Below are positions 10,142 to 23,639 of a stretch of 64,000 nucleotides of DNA, piece after piece; positions within the stretch are counted from its first letter, which is position 1; every line of letters starts with the position of its first letter. The position numbers and the translations under genes are program-made. The notes below the pieces were generated by a model, which worked only from the letters and a program-made list of their open reading frames with translations, had not been told where the DNA came from and did no database searches. The DNA is from Oscheius onirici (taxonomy: Eukaryota; Nematoda; Chromadorea; Rhabditida; Rhabditidae): contig OW051472.1 of the NCBI GenBank assembly GCA_932521025.1, positions 8,122,001 through 8,186,000 on the forward strand, written 5' to 3'.

Positions 10142-13100
10142 TCAAAGGTGGTACTCTTCGAAAGCATCAATGTGGACGGCATCAAATCCCGGAGTACTGT
10201 AGCCTGACTCTATATCGCCTCTAAAAAAAAGTCATTGAAAAATAGAAAAAACACAAACGTTTTGCTTGTGTCACTTCCAGTTGATTGAAGACGCGACGGC
10301 GAATCGGCTGGTACCTTCCTGACCATATTTGGAGTATGTTCTCCTGGTCTTTCTCGTGCATTCGCTACGGATTCCAACTCTTGATTCTTGAAGCAGTACA
10401 CGTCCCATCGACAACTGAAATATCCTGTTATTTTTCCTCAGAGATTACTCACTTTTTGTTTTCCGTAGGAGGCTTTCTGAGAGAGCCGCGATTCGTCCGG
10501 TCGAAAACAGCCGCGGAAAAAGGTCGCTCCACAGAAAACACAATGTCCTTCTTGGCCGACAACAGCTTGACATTTGGCATGTACATCGAAGCCAGAAGGT
10601 TTCCGTTGACGGCCAGCCGAATTTCGATGAGATCCTCTCCGAATCCGATGATGAACGGAAATCGGAAACTAAAGTCGTTGAGACTCGTTGACCAGAATGT
10701 CTTTTCCGGCTGCCAGCAGCCATCGGACAGGTCAAAGTGGAGAGTTTCGTCTGAATTGTTTTGATCAATTTGTTTAAGGCAGCACTTACTCTGTTGGAGA
10801 AGAATAAACTCGTCACTGTCTCCATCTGAAGCACTCCTCAAAACGGGCTTGTCCACTCTATTGATATCCGTATTCACCACCTCTTCTGTTCCTTCCCTAG
10901 ATTTTTGTCCTTTTTTTGGTATTCAAAATAACGTACGTCAAGTTGACAGTATAGATGTGGTTCTTTGTCAAGGCGATGATTTTGACGACACTTTGATAGG
11001 TCCCCTTTTCGTAGACACAAATATTGACGGGTTCTTCTGGAAGCTGGTGGGAGGTCAACATGGTAAAATTGTTCGTCAGGTCCGTTCCCAAAGAGATTCG
11101 ACCGAGTGGACCGAGAGCCCATCTTAGCAGCAGCAGCCTCTTGCCTACACACGCCACGATGTTCAATCGAAGTCCAGAGACATCGGAGGGAGCAAAGAAG
11201 TGACATCCTTTCGTTCCGGGAATCTTTCTCTGCTGGCAGATTTTCTTCTGGACCGGATTGCCCGTCTGCAGTACCGATCGCAGTTCAGCCAGAGCGAAGA
11301 CGATGAGACTCGAGTCTTTGCCCTTGTCCATCCGGGCAATGAATAGGCCGAAATGTTCGAGAACGGCGAGCTGGAAGATCCTCACGTCCTTGTCGAAAAG
11401 AGGACAAGATTTCTCCTCATTGATAAAAACGACTCCATGTTCTTCGGACGAAATCAGAAGAGCCGTCGGTCCCCAAGTGTCGGAAGCTAACACATCAAAG
11501 GAGGGAATGTTCCGAAGAGTCTGCTCCTTTTCCCAAGGCTAAAAGACAATTTTGAAGCGGCACAAAATGTTCCATCCAACCTGTTTCCTGCAGATACTAG
11601 TCATTTTGACAGAATCCGACACATCTCCACTGAGCATCTTCTCCAACTTTATCAGTTCTCCCAGTTTACAAAAGTCGACAGTTTCTTTCGGAGCATCTTT
11701 CCTGATGGGAGAACGCAGATGGCGAATCACAGAGTCCGCCATTTTATTAATTCCCTAACAAAATTCTATTAAATATTAAAAATTAATACCGATTGGCAGT
11801 CCTTCATATACTCGAGGTACATGTCCTTCAGAAGGTTGTCAAAAGTTCGGTTCCTTTTCTCGACAAAGACTCTGGCATTGAACGCCGCCTTCTCTGCGTT
11901 TATCACTGAATTTGACCTTTCTTTAAACAGAAAAAAAGCATTACGTTTCGTTAGAAGAAACTCTCGGAATACATGAGGATCGGAGAAGGTGTTTGGATGG
12001 GGAATTGAGGGTCCAAAGGCCGGAACACTAATTCATTTTTTAGAATTTTGTCTCAAACTGAAATACCTCTCCTCACTGTACACCCAAAGCCTCCAAAGAC
12101 CTGTTGACTCTTCGAAAGTGACGACAGCAAAAACATCTAAAGACATTTGTCTCATTCCCGTTCGAGAAGCTTACGTGTGAAATGGCTTTTCATCGAAGTC
12201 GGACTGAAAGACGGATGGAGAGGGTCTTCGCTCTTTTCGAAGACAATGTTCACGATATCATTGCCAACATGTCGTTTTCGTTCAATCTGGAAAAATCTCT
12301 TTTTGGTTGGTCGAAGGCCACATGCTAACAAACGACCTCTTTTAGTCTCAAATTACCTGTTGGTCATTTTCCTTGGAATAAGGGAGCATTGTTGATACAT
12401 GGAACATTATCTCGTGACCTCCGAAAGCCGTGTAAATGGACTCCTTTCCAGTGGAATTGCCTAAAAGTGACTTCAGATCCCCCTAAAAGGGCATACTTGT
12501 GGTGTCAAGCCCTCCTCGATAGTTTCCCCAGTGCTGGAGGTTGATTTTCTGTCCGAGAATCTTGAGAAACCTCTCAAAATGTTCATCTCCGTGCTCTGGA
12601 AATTCTCCATAATCTCTCAAAAGGGCTTCCGGCGACAGACTGACTTCTAAAGATACCTACCATTACTGAACATCTGGGCATCCGTCTGCTGATCGCGAAG
12701 AGCATAAATGACTCCAATTTTACAGTTGACTGTGCCTTCTTGATCCTCCAAAACGACCAAATCTTTTTGAATTTTGGGATTGACGACCTCTTTCAACTGT
12801 CGCGCGTAGTCGCTCATCTCCGGGAATTTCCTAAAAGAGACAATCCCTCGCAGAGATTAACAAAAGCATGTAAACAGCCGGGAATGTTATTCAAATGACG
12901 CTTAATTGGAAATGTGGGAATGCGGTTCGGAATTCTCTTAAACTCACTGTAGGATGACCTTTGCTGTCAGTTGTTTTCCGTGTTGTGGGACCGGAATACA
13001 GAGTCTGCGAGGGCCTTTCTGAGTCCAGAGGATAGCGCGACAGAGCTTGTTCGCGTCAATTTCTTCCTCGATCAGAATGGACAGAAAGAAGGGCGATTTT

Positions 13101-13491
13101 GTGCTTGGATCGATCCCAGAAAAGTTCTGATGTTCTGAACTTGGAATTATTTCATCTAAACACGAGCCAGACCATTTCCCAAAAAGTACTTCCAGTACCA
13201 TCTCGTTTCTTCTTGCGGATTCTCCAGAATTATTGAACTTGAAGTAGCAATGTGACTGTCCTAAATTTTATTTTATTCCACAATATAAAAATGACCTACT
13301 GCATGAAAGTCTGAAGAAGGTTCTAACCGAAATCTGCCGATGTTCCGTATTCTTCCACGAGGATCGACCGAGACGACCAACTCGACTGACCCATAGTACT
13401 GTTCCCGTCTAACGGAGCTCCTGAGCCGCCTTTCCCTCATTTCCGATGGAGAACTGCAATTAGTTTTGTCAAGCTCAGTCTCTTTTCCCAT
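10142..13491 (-). CDS. GARNL3: Rap/Ran-GAP plus citron-homology (CNH) protein, GARNL3 type
   Basis: Sixteen exons from 13491-13300 to 10220-10142 give about 884 residues in one frame. The N-terminal half is a RapGAP domain: FPEMSDYARQL, KIQKDLVVLEDQEG, GGHEIMFHVSTMLPYSKEN and RKRHVGNDIVNIVFE, the last holding the catalytic Asn-thumb. The C-terminal half is a CNH beta-propeller region: FGLFIARMDKGKDSSLIVF, KGCHFFAPS, IEIRLAVNGNLLASMY. This matches GARNL3 along its length. RapGAPs stimulate GTP hydrolysis by Rap-type small GTPases; CNH binds partners. Introns are mostly 36-47 nt. The start is provisional: a further ORF at 13988-13845 (MAPMKKSPLVPR..) ends in a good donor and may be an upstream exon. 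The exon border near 12614-12660 is ambiguous (34- or 47-nt intron). Confidence 0.9.
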
Positions 13492-16400
13492 TATCTCCCG
13501 ACCGATTCGGGATCGATGCTCATAATCCCGGATGAGCGTCGTTTTCCTTCCGAGGACACTGAGATCAGAACTTTTCAGTTACAGGAAGACTAATCGAACA
13601 GAGTGTGTCTTGTGGCTAATTGGAGAGTCATGAGATGAGAGATTCTCCGAGCCGTAATGGCCCATCTATTCTTTCTTCGAGAGGGGATTTGTGTTAATTA
13701 TCGGGGGCGACTGAGAGAAGACTGAAACGGGTCGTCTAGTTCAAAGTGAGAGACAGGTGCTTATGAATATTCCCAGTAGTGGGAGTTGTATGGAATGCTC
13801 TGAGAAAGAAGCATCTTGAAGGAACAACAAGAGAAAACAAGAAAATGGTACCTATTGACTCTGGGTCTAATGTTGTCGTCCTCGGCGGCCTTAGGGACCA
13901 ATTCGGGAAGAATACGCAGCTGTGTAATTCGTTGGTGGAGGATACGTTGCATCCTCGGCACTAAGGGACTTTTCTTCATGGGAGCCATCTGTTAGAAGCA
14001 ACGGACCGCGATTATCATCTGATATAGGCGCAAAGTCCCGCCCCTCCACACGGATTAGGCCTTTGACGCAGGTGGTAATCCAGACCGAATGTTAGACAAA
14101 AGAAGAAGAATTCTGTCTGTTGCGATGAGTCGAATGTGGAAGATAATTGCGGCCCCGAAATTACCCTATGACGCAGCAGATCTTTGAGGGCCTTGAAAAC
14201 GTTTCTTGGAATTTTAAATATTCTCCATTTCGGGCGGATTACTCACAGTCTGTGGCTCACTTCCGTCTGGGAACTATTTCAAGGATTCTCAATGGGCTTC
14301 CGACTCGCATAGTGAACTCGGAACAGAAAATGTCCTACAAAGAGAGGCGAGCAGGAAACTCTTGACTCAAAGGTCTAGGGAATAGTGTGGGAACGAACTG
14401 ACTTGGTGAGAACGGAAGTGTGATACCTCCAGATATCCTGTAAAAAGTAAAGTTTCTTCCTTTCAACGCCAAAGTTCCGAAGAGCACTCAACCTGATCCA
14501 CGGAACGTACACGATGTACATTCTGGATACTTTCCAGAAACACAATGGTCCAAAAAGAGAACCTCTCTTCATTGAATAGTCGAAAGTGCAAGCGGATTAG
14601 AAACAAGGAAGGAACAGGATGATCCGCTAATAGCCAATCTTCAATCAAGCCGTTCAGACTATATTTACTTCAAAATTAGGAAACGGGTACAGTCGTCGAT
14701 GTGAAGATCTAGCAGATTTCCTGGACAAAACCGAAATATCCGTGGTAAAAGGTTATTGTCAAGACAAGTTTCGTTTTCTTATTTGATCATAATCCAGGCT
14801 CGTCAGCCACAACCTCCATAACAGTTTCGAGCAGAATCTATTCCTAGCAGAGCATCTCTACAAAGCAACCGAAGAAGCCACCATATGAGATATTAATGAG
14901 AGGGAGAAGGAAAAAAAGATCCGGTGTGTGAGGTGAGTGCAATTGGCATTTGTGTCAGGCTAATTCGCTTGGAAAACAAGCTCAAACCCACATGTCAAGA
15001 TCGAACCAAGCACAAAGCAGACTCATCCTAAATACTGTCCAAAAAGGTCACGGAAGGGACTACCTGGCACTGGGCTCTTCTAGCGTTATGATAGGATAGA
15101 CAATTCCGTCCATTCGACCAGAATTTGGCGGACTGACCGAGAAAATCCCCCGCATGAAGAGGAGAAGCCAGCTGGAGGAGGGAAGATTCGGATTAGTGGC
15201 TCCTTGATTGATGGAGAGAGCACAGAAGTGAGAGACAAAGAAGGAAAAAGATTGTTGGTGTCTTGCTGTCAATGCAAAATACCCTCGAGATAATTAGTCT
15301 AGTAAAAACAAGACTCAATTGTCGTCTGATCTCATTCCGTAGTTGTCTTTGGACCCAGAGACCAATCGCAGTCTATCACTAATTCAACAGTGAGTCCGGC
15401 AGAAGATTGCTCTCAAATTTGTGATGTCATCTCTAGAATGAACTCACACGAGCAGCTTGTAGAAAGCAGCAACTTTTTTGCAGACCTATACAATTTGCTA
15501 GAGATATATGTCAAATTCCGGATAACCGTTTGAAAATTATTCTGCTTCACAAGTGTAGCAGAAGTTGAAGGGAGACTGGATATGACAAGTACAGAGATAA
15601 CTGTCAAAAAGATTGAAAACTCAAAAGGAACAACGTTAAATTCGTTCCGGAGGAGCGTCAGCAACTGGTATAACAATAGTTCACAAGGATTGTCTGGATA
15701 GGTACATAAACTTCCTGACACAAACTTGGAGAACAAGTGCACTTGGAAGTAGACATGGGAAAAAGTGTCTTGACACAAACTACGGAAACTAACGAGATTA
15801 GGAATGAGGAAAGCAGTTCAAAGAAATAGTCATAAGATCTATTATACTCAAATCTTAGAAGTCAGGCGTAAAGACGTTCCTGGGAACAGGTGGACATTGT
15901 GGAACTTTCAAAGCCCCTCGCTATCTGGCCCCTCAGATGCACCCGCTCGCCAAAAGATTGAATAACGGGAGAAACCTTTATCTTACTTCGAAGTCAGATG
16001 AGACGAGACAAAAGAGCTTTGGATTGTCTAGTGTCTGAACCAACCTGGTCTTCCTGGTGAGCTGCTTCCTCAGAAGGTACATGGCTCTCGCTCTCTGGCC
16101 CTAGTTCATTGGTCCTAGGCGTGTTTAATATCGGCTGAAGTGGGCAAGAGAAGAGAGACAAATGTGTTCCGAAATTCATCGGGAGCTGGCACGCCAAAAC
16201 ATACGAGATGGAGGGAAATTACGCTTTGGTTAATGAGAGTGGAGCAGCGTTATATGGAAATGGATGACTGGTCGGAATGAAGAGACTTTGAAGAGCAGCC
16301 ATAACGAAATTACAGACGAAAAGAAAGAGCGGGAAGAGAGCGCAGATGATCTTATTAGGAATGTGGGGCCGCTCATAACGCGTTCTGTTTGTCTCCGGGA

Positions 16401-18187
16401 TAGGTTTTCAGGACACATAAATCGCGTGTAGCAGATGGAAGGAATATTGCCGTCTGAAAGTGACACGAAGAGGAGACTCTTCAAGCAGAATGAACCTGAA
16501 TTAGAAGCGAGGGAGGTCAAACGTCAGATTAGAAGAGTATTTTCTGTTGACTCAGTAGAGACAGAAAGGAATACATTATCAAGGTCTCTTTGCAAAAGTC
16601 TCCCAAGCACTGGGACACCTTCTCCCACGGGGTATGCACATCAGTCTCTCTCCTCTCCTGAGATGACTCATTCCAAAGATCCGAAAGTCAAGTAGATTCT
16701 TTCTATGCACATGGCGTCATGTCTAATAGCTGAGAGAGTCGCTTGTTTGACCCTAGTCCTTATTCGGATGGACTCACATTAGAGAAAGACGTCGCATCAT
16801 ATCAACCTGCTCAATGAGAGGCACTGCCAGAGTTCGAAGTCGCGGATCTTCCGTCGGAACCATCTAAAAATGGAGTTTTTGGGTAGTCTGTTATATGAGA
16901 CGAGAAACTCAATTGGGACATGAGGACGTATATGCTTGTTATCTGGAAGTTGCGAGACCTTCTGAACTTTTTCTCTCGAAAGGATGCTTCTTTTATAGCA
17001 ACATGCTAATTTCAACAGCCTTTCCTAACCCTATGACGGCTGTTTCTGACTTGAGCACGTCATTAGTCCCAACTTGTGTGAATCCCATTGCGAAACAAGT
17101 CGAATAGGAAAACAGTTCAGAAAAATGGAAAAAAGGTTGGGAGATCTAGTCGTTTTCCCATTCTGGACTTGGAAACGAGGCTGTAACCGTGGCAATGACG
17201 CAGATCCTGGGAACATCTGGGCTACAAAACTGCTGGAAACGGGAGGTCTATATGAAAAGACGGAAATGTGAGAAGTTGGATTGAATAAGTTATCAGCCGC
17301 CGAGAGTGGGACGATTGCCTTCATGGCAACTGAAACTTTTTTCTTCTGAGCAATTTTTTTGATGAGAGATCGGAAGAGAAAGTGTTTGTCAAGAGAATTC
17401 TATAGGAGCAAATCAGTGGTCGTTCCGGGGTGTGAGAAGACGGAGAGAAATGTGAGTAATTCCATATTTGGGAACGGCTTGTTGACACTCGTTAAAGGCA
17501 TAACTCATCTCACGTGGGAATACTCCTAATGAGCGAAGATTTAGCTTCTTTTAGACTGACTCTGAGGAACTGGAAGAGTGCGTGACAGAACGCCCTCTAA
17601 CTTGTCCTAACGAATACCAAATTGAAGGTCGAAAGTCATCTTGCTAGCCCAATAAGAAAGTGGTCAAATTCCAGCTTTACCGTGTTCCAAATTAATTGAT
17701 TACAATTTTTTTGGTGAAAATTCTAACCTTTCTCTTCGATTTAAATTTTTAGTCAGTACTTTCGAGTTCTGCATAGGTATCTCGAAAAAATACAAAAAGC
17801 AATGTTCAGAGCTCGCGACAAAAACCCGAAAAAATGTGGGGTTTTGCCGTATTTACGCATGTGAAGCATTTTTGCGTACAAATGTGCCCACGAATACGAA
17901 AATTTGGTAATACTATAACAGGCACCCCCCTCACTCAAACGCATTTTCGCGGGCTTTTTTATTTTGGCGGATTTTCATTTCTTTTTCCAATAGTTTTTCC
18001 TTATTTTCTGTTGTTTTCACCAATATTCTGAATTTTTGACAGGTTTGTTGCAATATCCGAGGAAAATTCAATAGCAGATACAAGAAAAAAAGTCCTTCAT
18101 TAAAAAAGAGAAAGAGTAGATGAAACAGAAGCAGATAGTCGGTAATAATCGTCAGCTAAGGGATTTTGGTTAAAGGACCGCAAAAGG
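13492..18187. other. Gene-poor stretch of about 4.6 kb
   Basis: Apart from the possible GARNL3 upstream exon (13988-13845) I see no spliced gene. The best single ORF is 16435-16695 (+, 86 codons, MEGILPSESDTKRR..), charged and Ser-rich, with no recognisable domain. The stretch may be regulatory. Confidence 0.4.
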
Positions 18188-18986
18188 GTGTCTTCCAACG
18201 AAATAAATGAAGATCTGGGGATAATTTCTCAGTTGACTAAAAGTAGGAAACATCATTCACTCGTTTTGATGTTGGCTCGTCAGGATCTGTCGCTCTTCCA
18301 ACTCTACGACGAGTTCAAAGATCCTGTTCGTACAACCGCTTTCTTTCGTCATTTTGATTTGCTGCCAGCTGCTGATCCGAGAGAGAACGAAGCTCTTGCT
18401 GTTTGTGGTGACAAGCCCTTCAACCCGAGACAGCCCTTCTGTACCGGTCAGATAAAGGAAATCTCGAAGAATGGAAGACCGATGTTCCGCTGCAATAAGT
18501 GTCGAAACGAAAAATCGGCTCATCATGGACAGTCTACCTATGATCCAGCTGCAGCTCCTACCGATTTACCGGTCTTCAACATTCTGGATGCAGCTGGACG
18601 ACCCAATCGTAAGGTGAGTACAGTTTAAAAACGGTAAATTACCTACTACCATACAGATCGATCCGAAAGACGTCGTTTACATAGCCTTTTGCCTCGCTAA
18701 GGACCTTCGTGTCTCGACTCTTCCCGTCATCATCGGTTATAAGCTGTCCGACAACACCTATGTCTATTGGTCCCAGAAGATCCGTGAAATCATGCTGGAA
18801 GAGTTGGCTCATGCTCCGAAAATATGTGGATTCGGCGAAAACATTCAAGCTGAAATAATCGAAAACAGAAAAATCATGGTCCATAGTCAATTAGCAATCC
18901 CATCACAAAAAAAGTTAATCGTTGCCCCAGCCGGATTTTCACCTCCCGCGAGCGCTCCCTCTGAACACAGGACGATTTTTAGTTGA
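18188..18986 (+). pseudogene. Decayed Merlin/ISXO2-like (IS1595-type) transposase
   Basis: Two exons (about 18188-18612 and 18657-18986) joined by a 44-nt intron. There is a zinc-ribbon-like block (GRPMFRCNKCRNEKSAHHG), then a helical region KDLRVSTLPVIIGYKLSDNT and a segment CGFGENIQAEIIENRK. The last aligns with the Merlin motif around the first catalytic Asp (VEIDES), but here the Asp is replaced (EIIEN). The reading frame ends soon after, so the remaining DDE part is missing. The track ORF begins at GTG; the first ATG is at about 18272. I read this as an inactive fragment, or less likely a domesticated DNA-binding protein. Confidence 0.55.
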
Positions 18987-19738
18987 ATCGACGCTATCAA
19001 TGAAAAAATAACTGCTTTTGGCACCTTGGTACCTAAATTGAAACGATGCTTTTGCTAAATTACTAAATGATAGTTGAAACGATTTAAGAGTAATCGATTT
19101 GCCATCCAGGAAATCCACGTGTACCAAAGCTTTGGTAGTATTTTGTACATATCTGAGCTGTGTTTTAGGAAAGAACAATATGGGAATCCTATGGATTGAG
19201 AGCCGGGAACCCCAGCAGCAGCCCATTGCCAGCCGGTCCAGCGGAGGCAGCCGGGATCTCCCAACATCGGCCTGGCCTCCTGCTGCCAGACGGCAATCTT
19301 CTGATTGTCTACGCAATGACGCTCGGAAAAAAAGCCTGGGGAAGAACACCTGGCAGCTTCTACATCTACATGCTGCTGTACGTATGTTGTTATCAATGTC
19401 TTTTCGTGTGAGACCAGAGCGTGAGAACAATTCTTTTTAGTGGCTCGAGAGGAAGGCCAATACCAAGGAGCTGATTTGGATCATTCGCCATGCTGCGAGA
19501 GAAATTGCCTTGAGTAATGCCCACATAACCGTTCACTCATTTCTTTTTCCGTGCCCCAGACGGCTCCCTTCAAATACCAGAGACGGTTCTCCGCAACAAT
19601 GGTGATGTTGGAGCATCAAAGCATAGAGATATTTTTTTATAAACTATTAAATTGGTTAGCCAATTGTTAGAACATTGCCTAATGAAGTTTGCTCAGAATG
19701 TTATCAATTCACTTCAATTCAATTTTTTCAATGCAAAT

Positions 19739-20042
19739 CTAGACGAAGGAATGTATAGTTTCGCGATGGTAGTATCCAGTCTCTTCGTAGATCGGTTCGC
19801 TGTTCATTCTTGCTCTGCTGGGAGCCATTCGAACGGGCAGTCTTGGCGTGTTCACTGTCTTCTGTTTCTGCTGCCTTCTGTTCCTGATAGCAGTTCCTCC
19901 TATCCAGCAGCAGTTACACACTAAAACCGTCAGATTCTACTGTCAAGTTTCTGAATCTACCAGTAGTGAATGCAGCCAAACAGATACAAATGAAGACGAG
20001 AAGCAGGAGAAGAATTACAGGAAAGACGAGGAAAGCAGACAT
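19739..20042 (-). CDS. Small single-pass membrane protein, 87 residues
   Basis: Exons 20042-19961 and 19920-19739, with a 40-nt intron. The protein opens with a long hydrophobic helix (MSAFLVFPVILLLLLVFICI), then Cys-Asn-Cys-Cys-Trp and a basic stretch (RNRRQQKQK), which puts the tail in the cytoplasm. The tail ends EPIYEETGYYHRETIHSFV, rich in tyrosines, with a hydrophobic C-terminal valine like a PDZ ligand (S-F-V). No family recognised. Only two exons and no homology support, so moderate confidence. Confidence 0.55.
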
Positions 20043-21921
20043 CGGGAATGATCTGACAGCGAAGACAGGCAGGCAATCACACGATTTGAATAGATCAATG
20101 AACGAGTTTTTTACAGAAATCAGAAAGAGAAATATCAGTAGTATACAGCAAAGAAAACTAGAGTTTACAAGATGACTCTTCTATCACGATGCGAGTAAAA
20201 CCATGTTTGTCCATTTCTTATCTAATGTTTCTTCTATCGAAAACTCGAGATGTCTCCACTCAGCCCAGTATTCCTCCTACTGATCTTCCAATTACAGACC
20301 TGAGTCAGTCTAACAACTACCTTCTTCAGCAGCTTTTATACCGACCAATTGTCGTGTCTTCCCGGCTTTAATTACAAGCTACAGCAGCATTTACACTAGA
20401 AGACAACTCCCTTCGATTACATTTGTACGCTTATTCTCCGTTTCACAATGTAATTAGGAAGCCACCGAAAGTCGTTAGACGGCGCTATCGGAAGGCCTCT
20501 TTGTTCGCGTATTAGACTTCTCCTTCTTGCCTTCTTTTTGGCTGACAGTGAATTTTACTTGATATTTTCATATCAGAGCTCTGAAGAAGCCTTCAATTAC
20601 ACCACAAAACTTTTATTGTAAATACAAATAGCCATGGAGTATTTACTGTTGGTTCTCCTAGCCGATCGACTCGTCATCGGTCAAAAGTTGTGTCAGTCAT
20701 ATCGAGATGTAAACTGCCGACAACCCGCATTGTTGTTGGTCATCCGTCTTCCATCCAGTCTGTTTTTTGTCGACAAAAGATGATGCTCCACGGCTGCTAG
20801 TAGTCCCAGAGGCCCTCTTGGCTCATTCCATGCTTAGCACCCGATTGTGTTCTCCCTGCGGGCCGTTCCTTCTGTCTCTCCTTCAGACCCAATTCCAACA
20901 TTTATGACACATTAGTCATGTAGACGAATAGTAAATGAACCAATAGGAACATGTTTTGGGAGGCAAGGATCGGTTGCCAGGAAGCCCGGGAGGCTATTCT
21001 CACCGTCAGAGATGGCTTGTGAGATGTCTCGATCTGTTCCCTAGAGATTCAAAGTGCCAAACGAAATTATGGCAGTGTTGGAGTGGCTCCTCGTCGTGTC
21101 ATTCCACTTCCTAATGCTGGCTAATGCCGGGAGGGGATTAGCCCTGCCACACAATCTATCAGAAAAGCAGCTGTTGATTTGGCATGCACAGAGCCCGACG
21201 GCGCCCCTTTTGGTGCAGTCATGTTTGCTCGAAACTCTTCTGGATCTAATTCCAATGACCGACGGCTCCTCTTCCACCACTCTCGCGTCTTGTTTCCACT
21301 CCCTTCTCAGACTCCTCCCTTTAATCCATGATTTCTCGAAAAATAGTAACATTATCTGGAGAAAGACTAAGATTATGTCCCCTGGCCTAGGCATAAAGAG
21401 AGAGTTCCATTCAACCGTAATGATGTGTAAATTTATGCGCGTTATTTGCCGGCAATTAGCCCTCCCTGAGTCCTGCGTCGTAAGACAATAAAATTCAGTT
21501 CTTGGTGCCAGTTGTCTTTACCCCAGTTGTAATCTCTCGACCTCGGTCTCTCGGAGCCAGTGCCTTCTTCGGATAGGATTACCTTTCCCATGCTTCCATC
21601 GCCCTTCCAAACACTCTCGTTGTCAGGTAGACACTAACCGGATTAGTCTCATCCCATGCTACTCCTCCTCTTCCTGCCTATCCACTCGCCAATATTAACT
21701 CTGCCAAAAGTTGAGCCATTAAAGCCGTTTTTTGCACATCCAAATGACTCCGAAAATGGCTCGAGTTCTCTCATTCCGGCTCGTAATTGTCCCGGACGAC
21801 CGTTGAAAAATATCTCCTCTGGAGGGCTTCACGCTCCACGTCCGAAAGACTGAAGCCCTTTCAACTTGCTGGCTTCTAAATTCCCCTCATATTTGGAGGT
21901 TTATACTAACAGATTGTTCAG
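20043..21921. other. Stretch with several short ORFs starting with signal-like peptides
   Basis: Candidate small-gene starts on the plus strand: 20634 (MEYLLLVLLADRLVIGQKLC.., signal peptide plus Cys), 21069 (MAVLEWLLVVSFHFLMLANA.., open to 21491) and 21656 (MLLLLFLPIHSPILTLP..). None has a splice model or domain I can defend. I report them as unresolved rather than as genes. Confidence 0.3.
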
Positions 21922-23051
21922 ATGTGGAGCTCGTTACTCTATCTGGCCCTGTTCAGCATCGCCGGATTCGTGGAATGTCGATCTCACGACAACAGAAGAA
22001 CACAGGAGTTGTCTTTTGTTCATACCTTTGACACGAGGGAAAGCTGTATGGCCAGGTACTCTTTCGAGATTTCTTTTTGTATTGGAGTTAGGAACCGATC
22101 TGTTTTCTTCTGAATGAATATAGCAAACCTAGCCCGCCAGTTAGATGAGTCGAACTTATCAGTAAACTTATATATTTCTGACGAGAAGATAATTTGGGCT
22201 TGTTCTTGCGCGAGAAGGTAGTTTTTGAACAAATCGTTCGGAGTTGCTTTCCGTTTCAGTCTTGCCATATAGAAAAGATCTGTCGGACTTCGAACCTCTT
22301 TCTTGGTCAGAATTATTATTAGACATATTTTGAGTATTACAGTACAAAGACGTTCTGCTACGTTTCTTACCTATTCATAGTTATACAGGCTTGACAGAAT
22401 GAGACTGGCTATGAAGAGACCGATAGATAAGTCTGGAGTTATGACGATAGGACGGAGATGAGTTTTTTCTGATACACTGTTAGGGAAAGTATGGAGGATA
22501 TGTCGAGATAGACACATGGTTGGGGTACATTTCTATCTGGAGGGCTGTTCAGATCTCTTTTGTAGCAGTTCCAAACTAACTGGAGCTCTGCTGATACCTG
22601 ATTGAACTCTCACTTCAACAAAACACATAGCTTCCGGACTATGTTTAGAATAGACCGTGATAACTTTCAGATGTCGAACAACGTGTACCCAGCACCATTC
22701 GGAAGACCTGATGATGCCTCGGTGGCAATGTCCTCAGCAGGTACGATTCTCTTTTGGACACAGACTCTCGCCTCGAATCAATCTCCATTTTCCGAGATCA
22801 TTTCCTTTGAAGGAAATTGGCCTTATATAGGCGCATCGTCTGTGTGAATAATTCTGAAAAAGGGGCTTCGAAACTATTAGAATCTTTAAAAATTTCAGGA
22901 AGACGACGGGATGTCCGTCGAGGATGAAGAGGAGAGTTCCCTGGCTGGAAACCTCGTTTTCATTGTGCCGTTGGCCATTGTCGGAGGTCTTCTTATTCTC
23001 TTCTGCTGTATTTCTGGTCTACAACGGTTTTGTCGAAACGACGACTTGTGA
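21922..23051 (+). CDS. Type I membrane protein with short Cys-rich ectodomain, 118 residues
   Basis: Exons 21922-22055, 22671-22740 and 22899-23051 keep one frame. The product has a signal peptide (MWSSLLYLALFSIAGFVECR), a short ectodomain with the pattern ESCMARCRTTCTQHH...RWQCPQQ, an acidic stalk (MSVEDEEESS), one TM helix (VFIVPLAIVGGLLILFCCIS) and a short tail (GLQRFCRNDDL). The Cys pattern across the first splice join (C-M-A-R-C-R-T-T-C) argues for the model, since it appears only when exon 1 joins exon 2. The ATG follows TTGTTCAG directly, as after trans-splicing. Introns of 615 and 158 nt are long for this locus. No family recognised. Confidence 0.6.
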
Positions 23052-23639
23052 TCTCATTTATTCTTCTCATCCCTCCTGTGATACAGTAACGTGTTTGTTC
23101 CCTCTCTTTTTATGAATGAACTTCTCATTCCTCATTACGCGAGTGTTTTCCCTCGGAGGCGTAATTATGAGCTTGAGATTTCAATTTGCTCCCTCTTGCT
23201 CGGATACCCTCAGTCCATCTAACCGTCTCAAAGTCGCACAGCTTTTTTCTTCCGTGTTTGTCTTTTCGCGACTCGGTCAGCAGTCAAACTTGTGCTACGT
23301 CATTCACGCTTACGGCTTGGAAAGAAACAGTTCTTGTACTGGTACTGATAGAAAAGGAAGTCTTTGTTTCAATAAAAATAGTCTTCGGCTTGAAAAAGGG
23401 GTCATAAAATATCTCGCGAATAGACATAGACGATCACAAGATATGGCAAAAGCACCTGCAATGATATCGAGCTGCTTCTGCCCCCTCCCTCTTGTCCAAT
23501 TGAAATGTTGCCTTTAGCTAGAATTACAAGGACAATTAGCCCTGGCAGAGAGGTATAATAAAACCTTCCCATTCCCAGACTCTTTTGGACAACTCTCGTT
23601 AATTGTGTGTTTATGAATCAATTTTAGTCTGACATCCAA

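Noticed and set aside
9973-10185. Alternative last exon of the GARNL3-type gene in another frame (MMPSTLMLSKSTTFERS..)
   Set aside because: No acceptor gives this frame without an upstream stop; the chosen frame ends at 10142 with consistent phases.
12614-12661. A 14-nt intron in the GARNL3-type gene (GTAGGTATCTTTAG)
   Set aside because: It would keep the frame, but 14 nt is below any plausible intron size. A 34- or 47-nt intron from the same donor also keeps the frame and gives a better length match to the RapGAP family.
21054-21491. 145-codon plus-strand ORF with a signal-like start
   Set aside because: A 117-codon ORF overlaps it on the other strand, no domain or intron supports it and the composition is uneven; left as unresolved rather than called.
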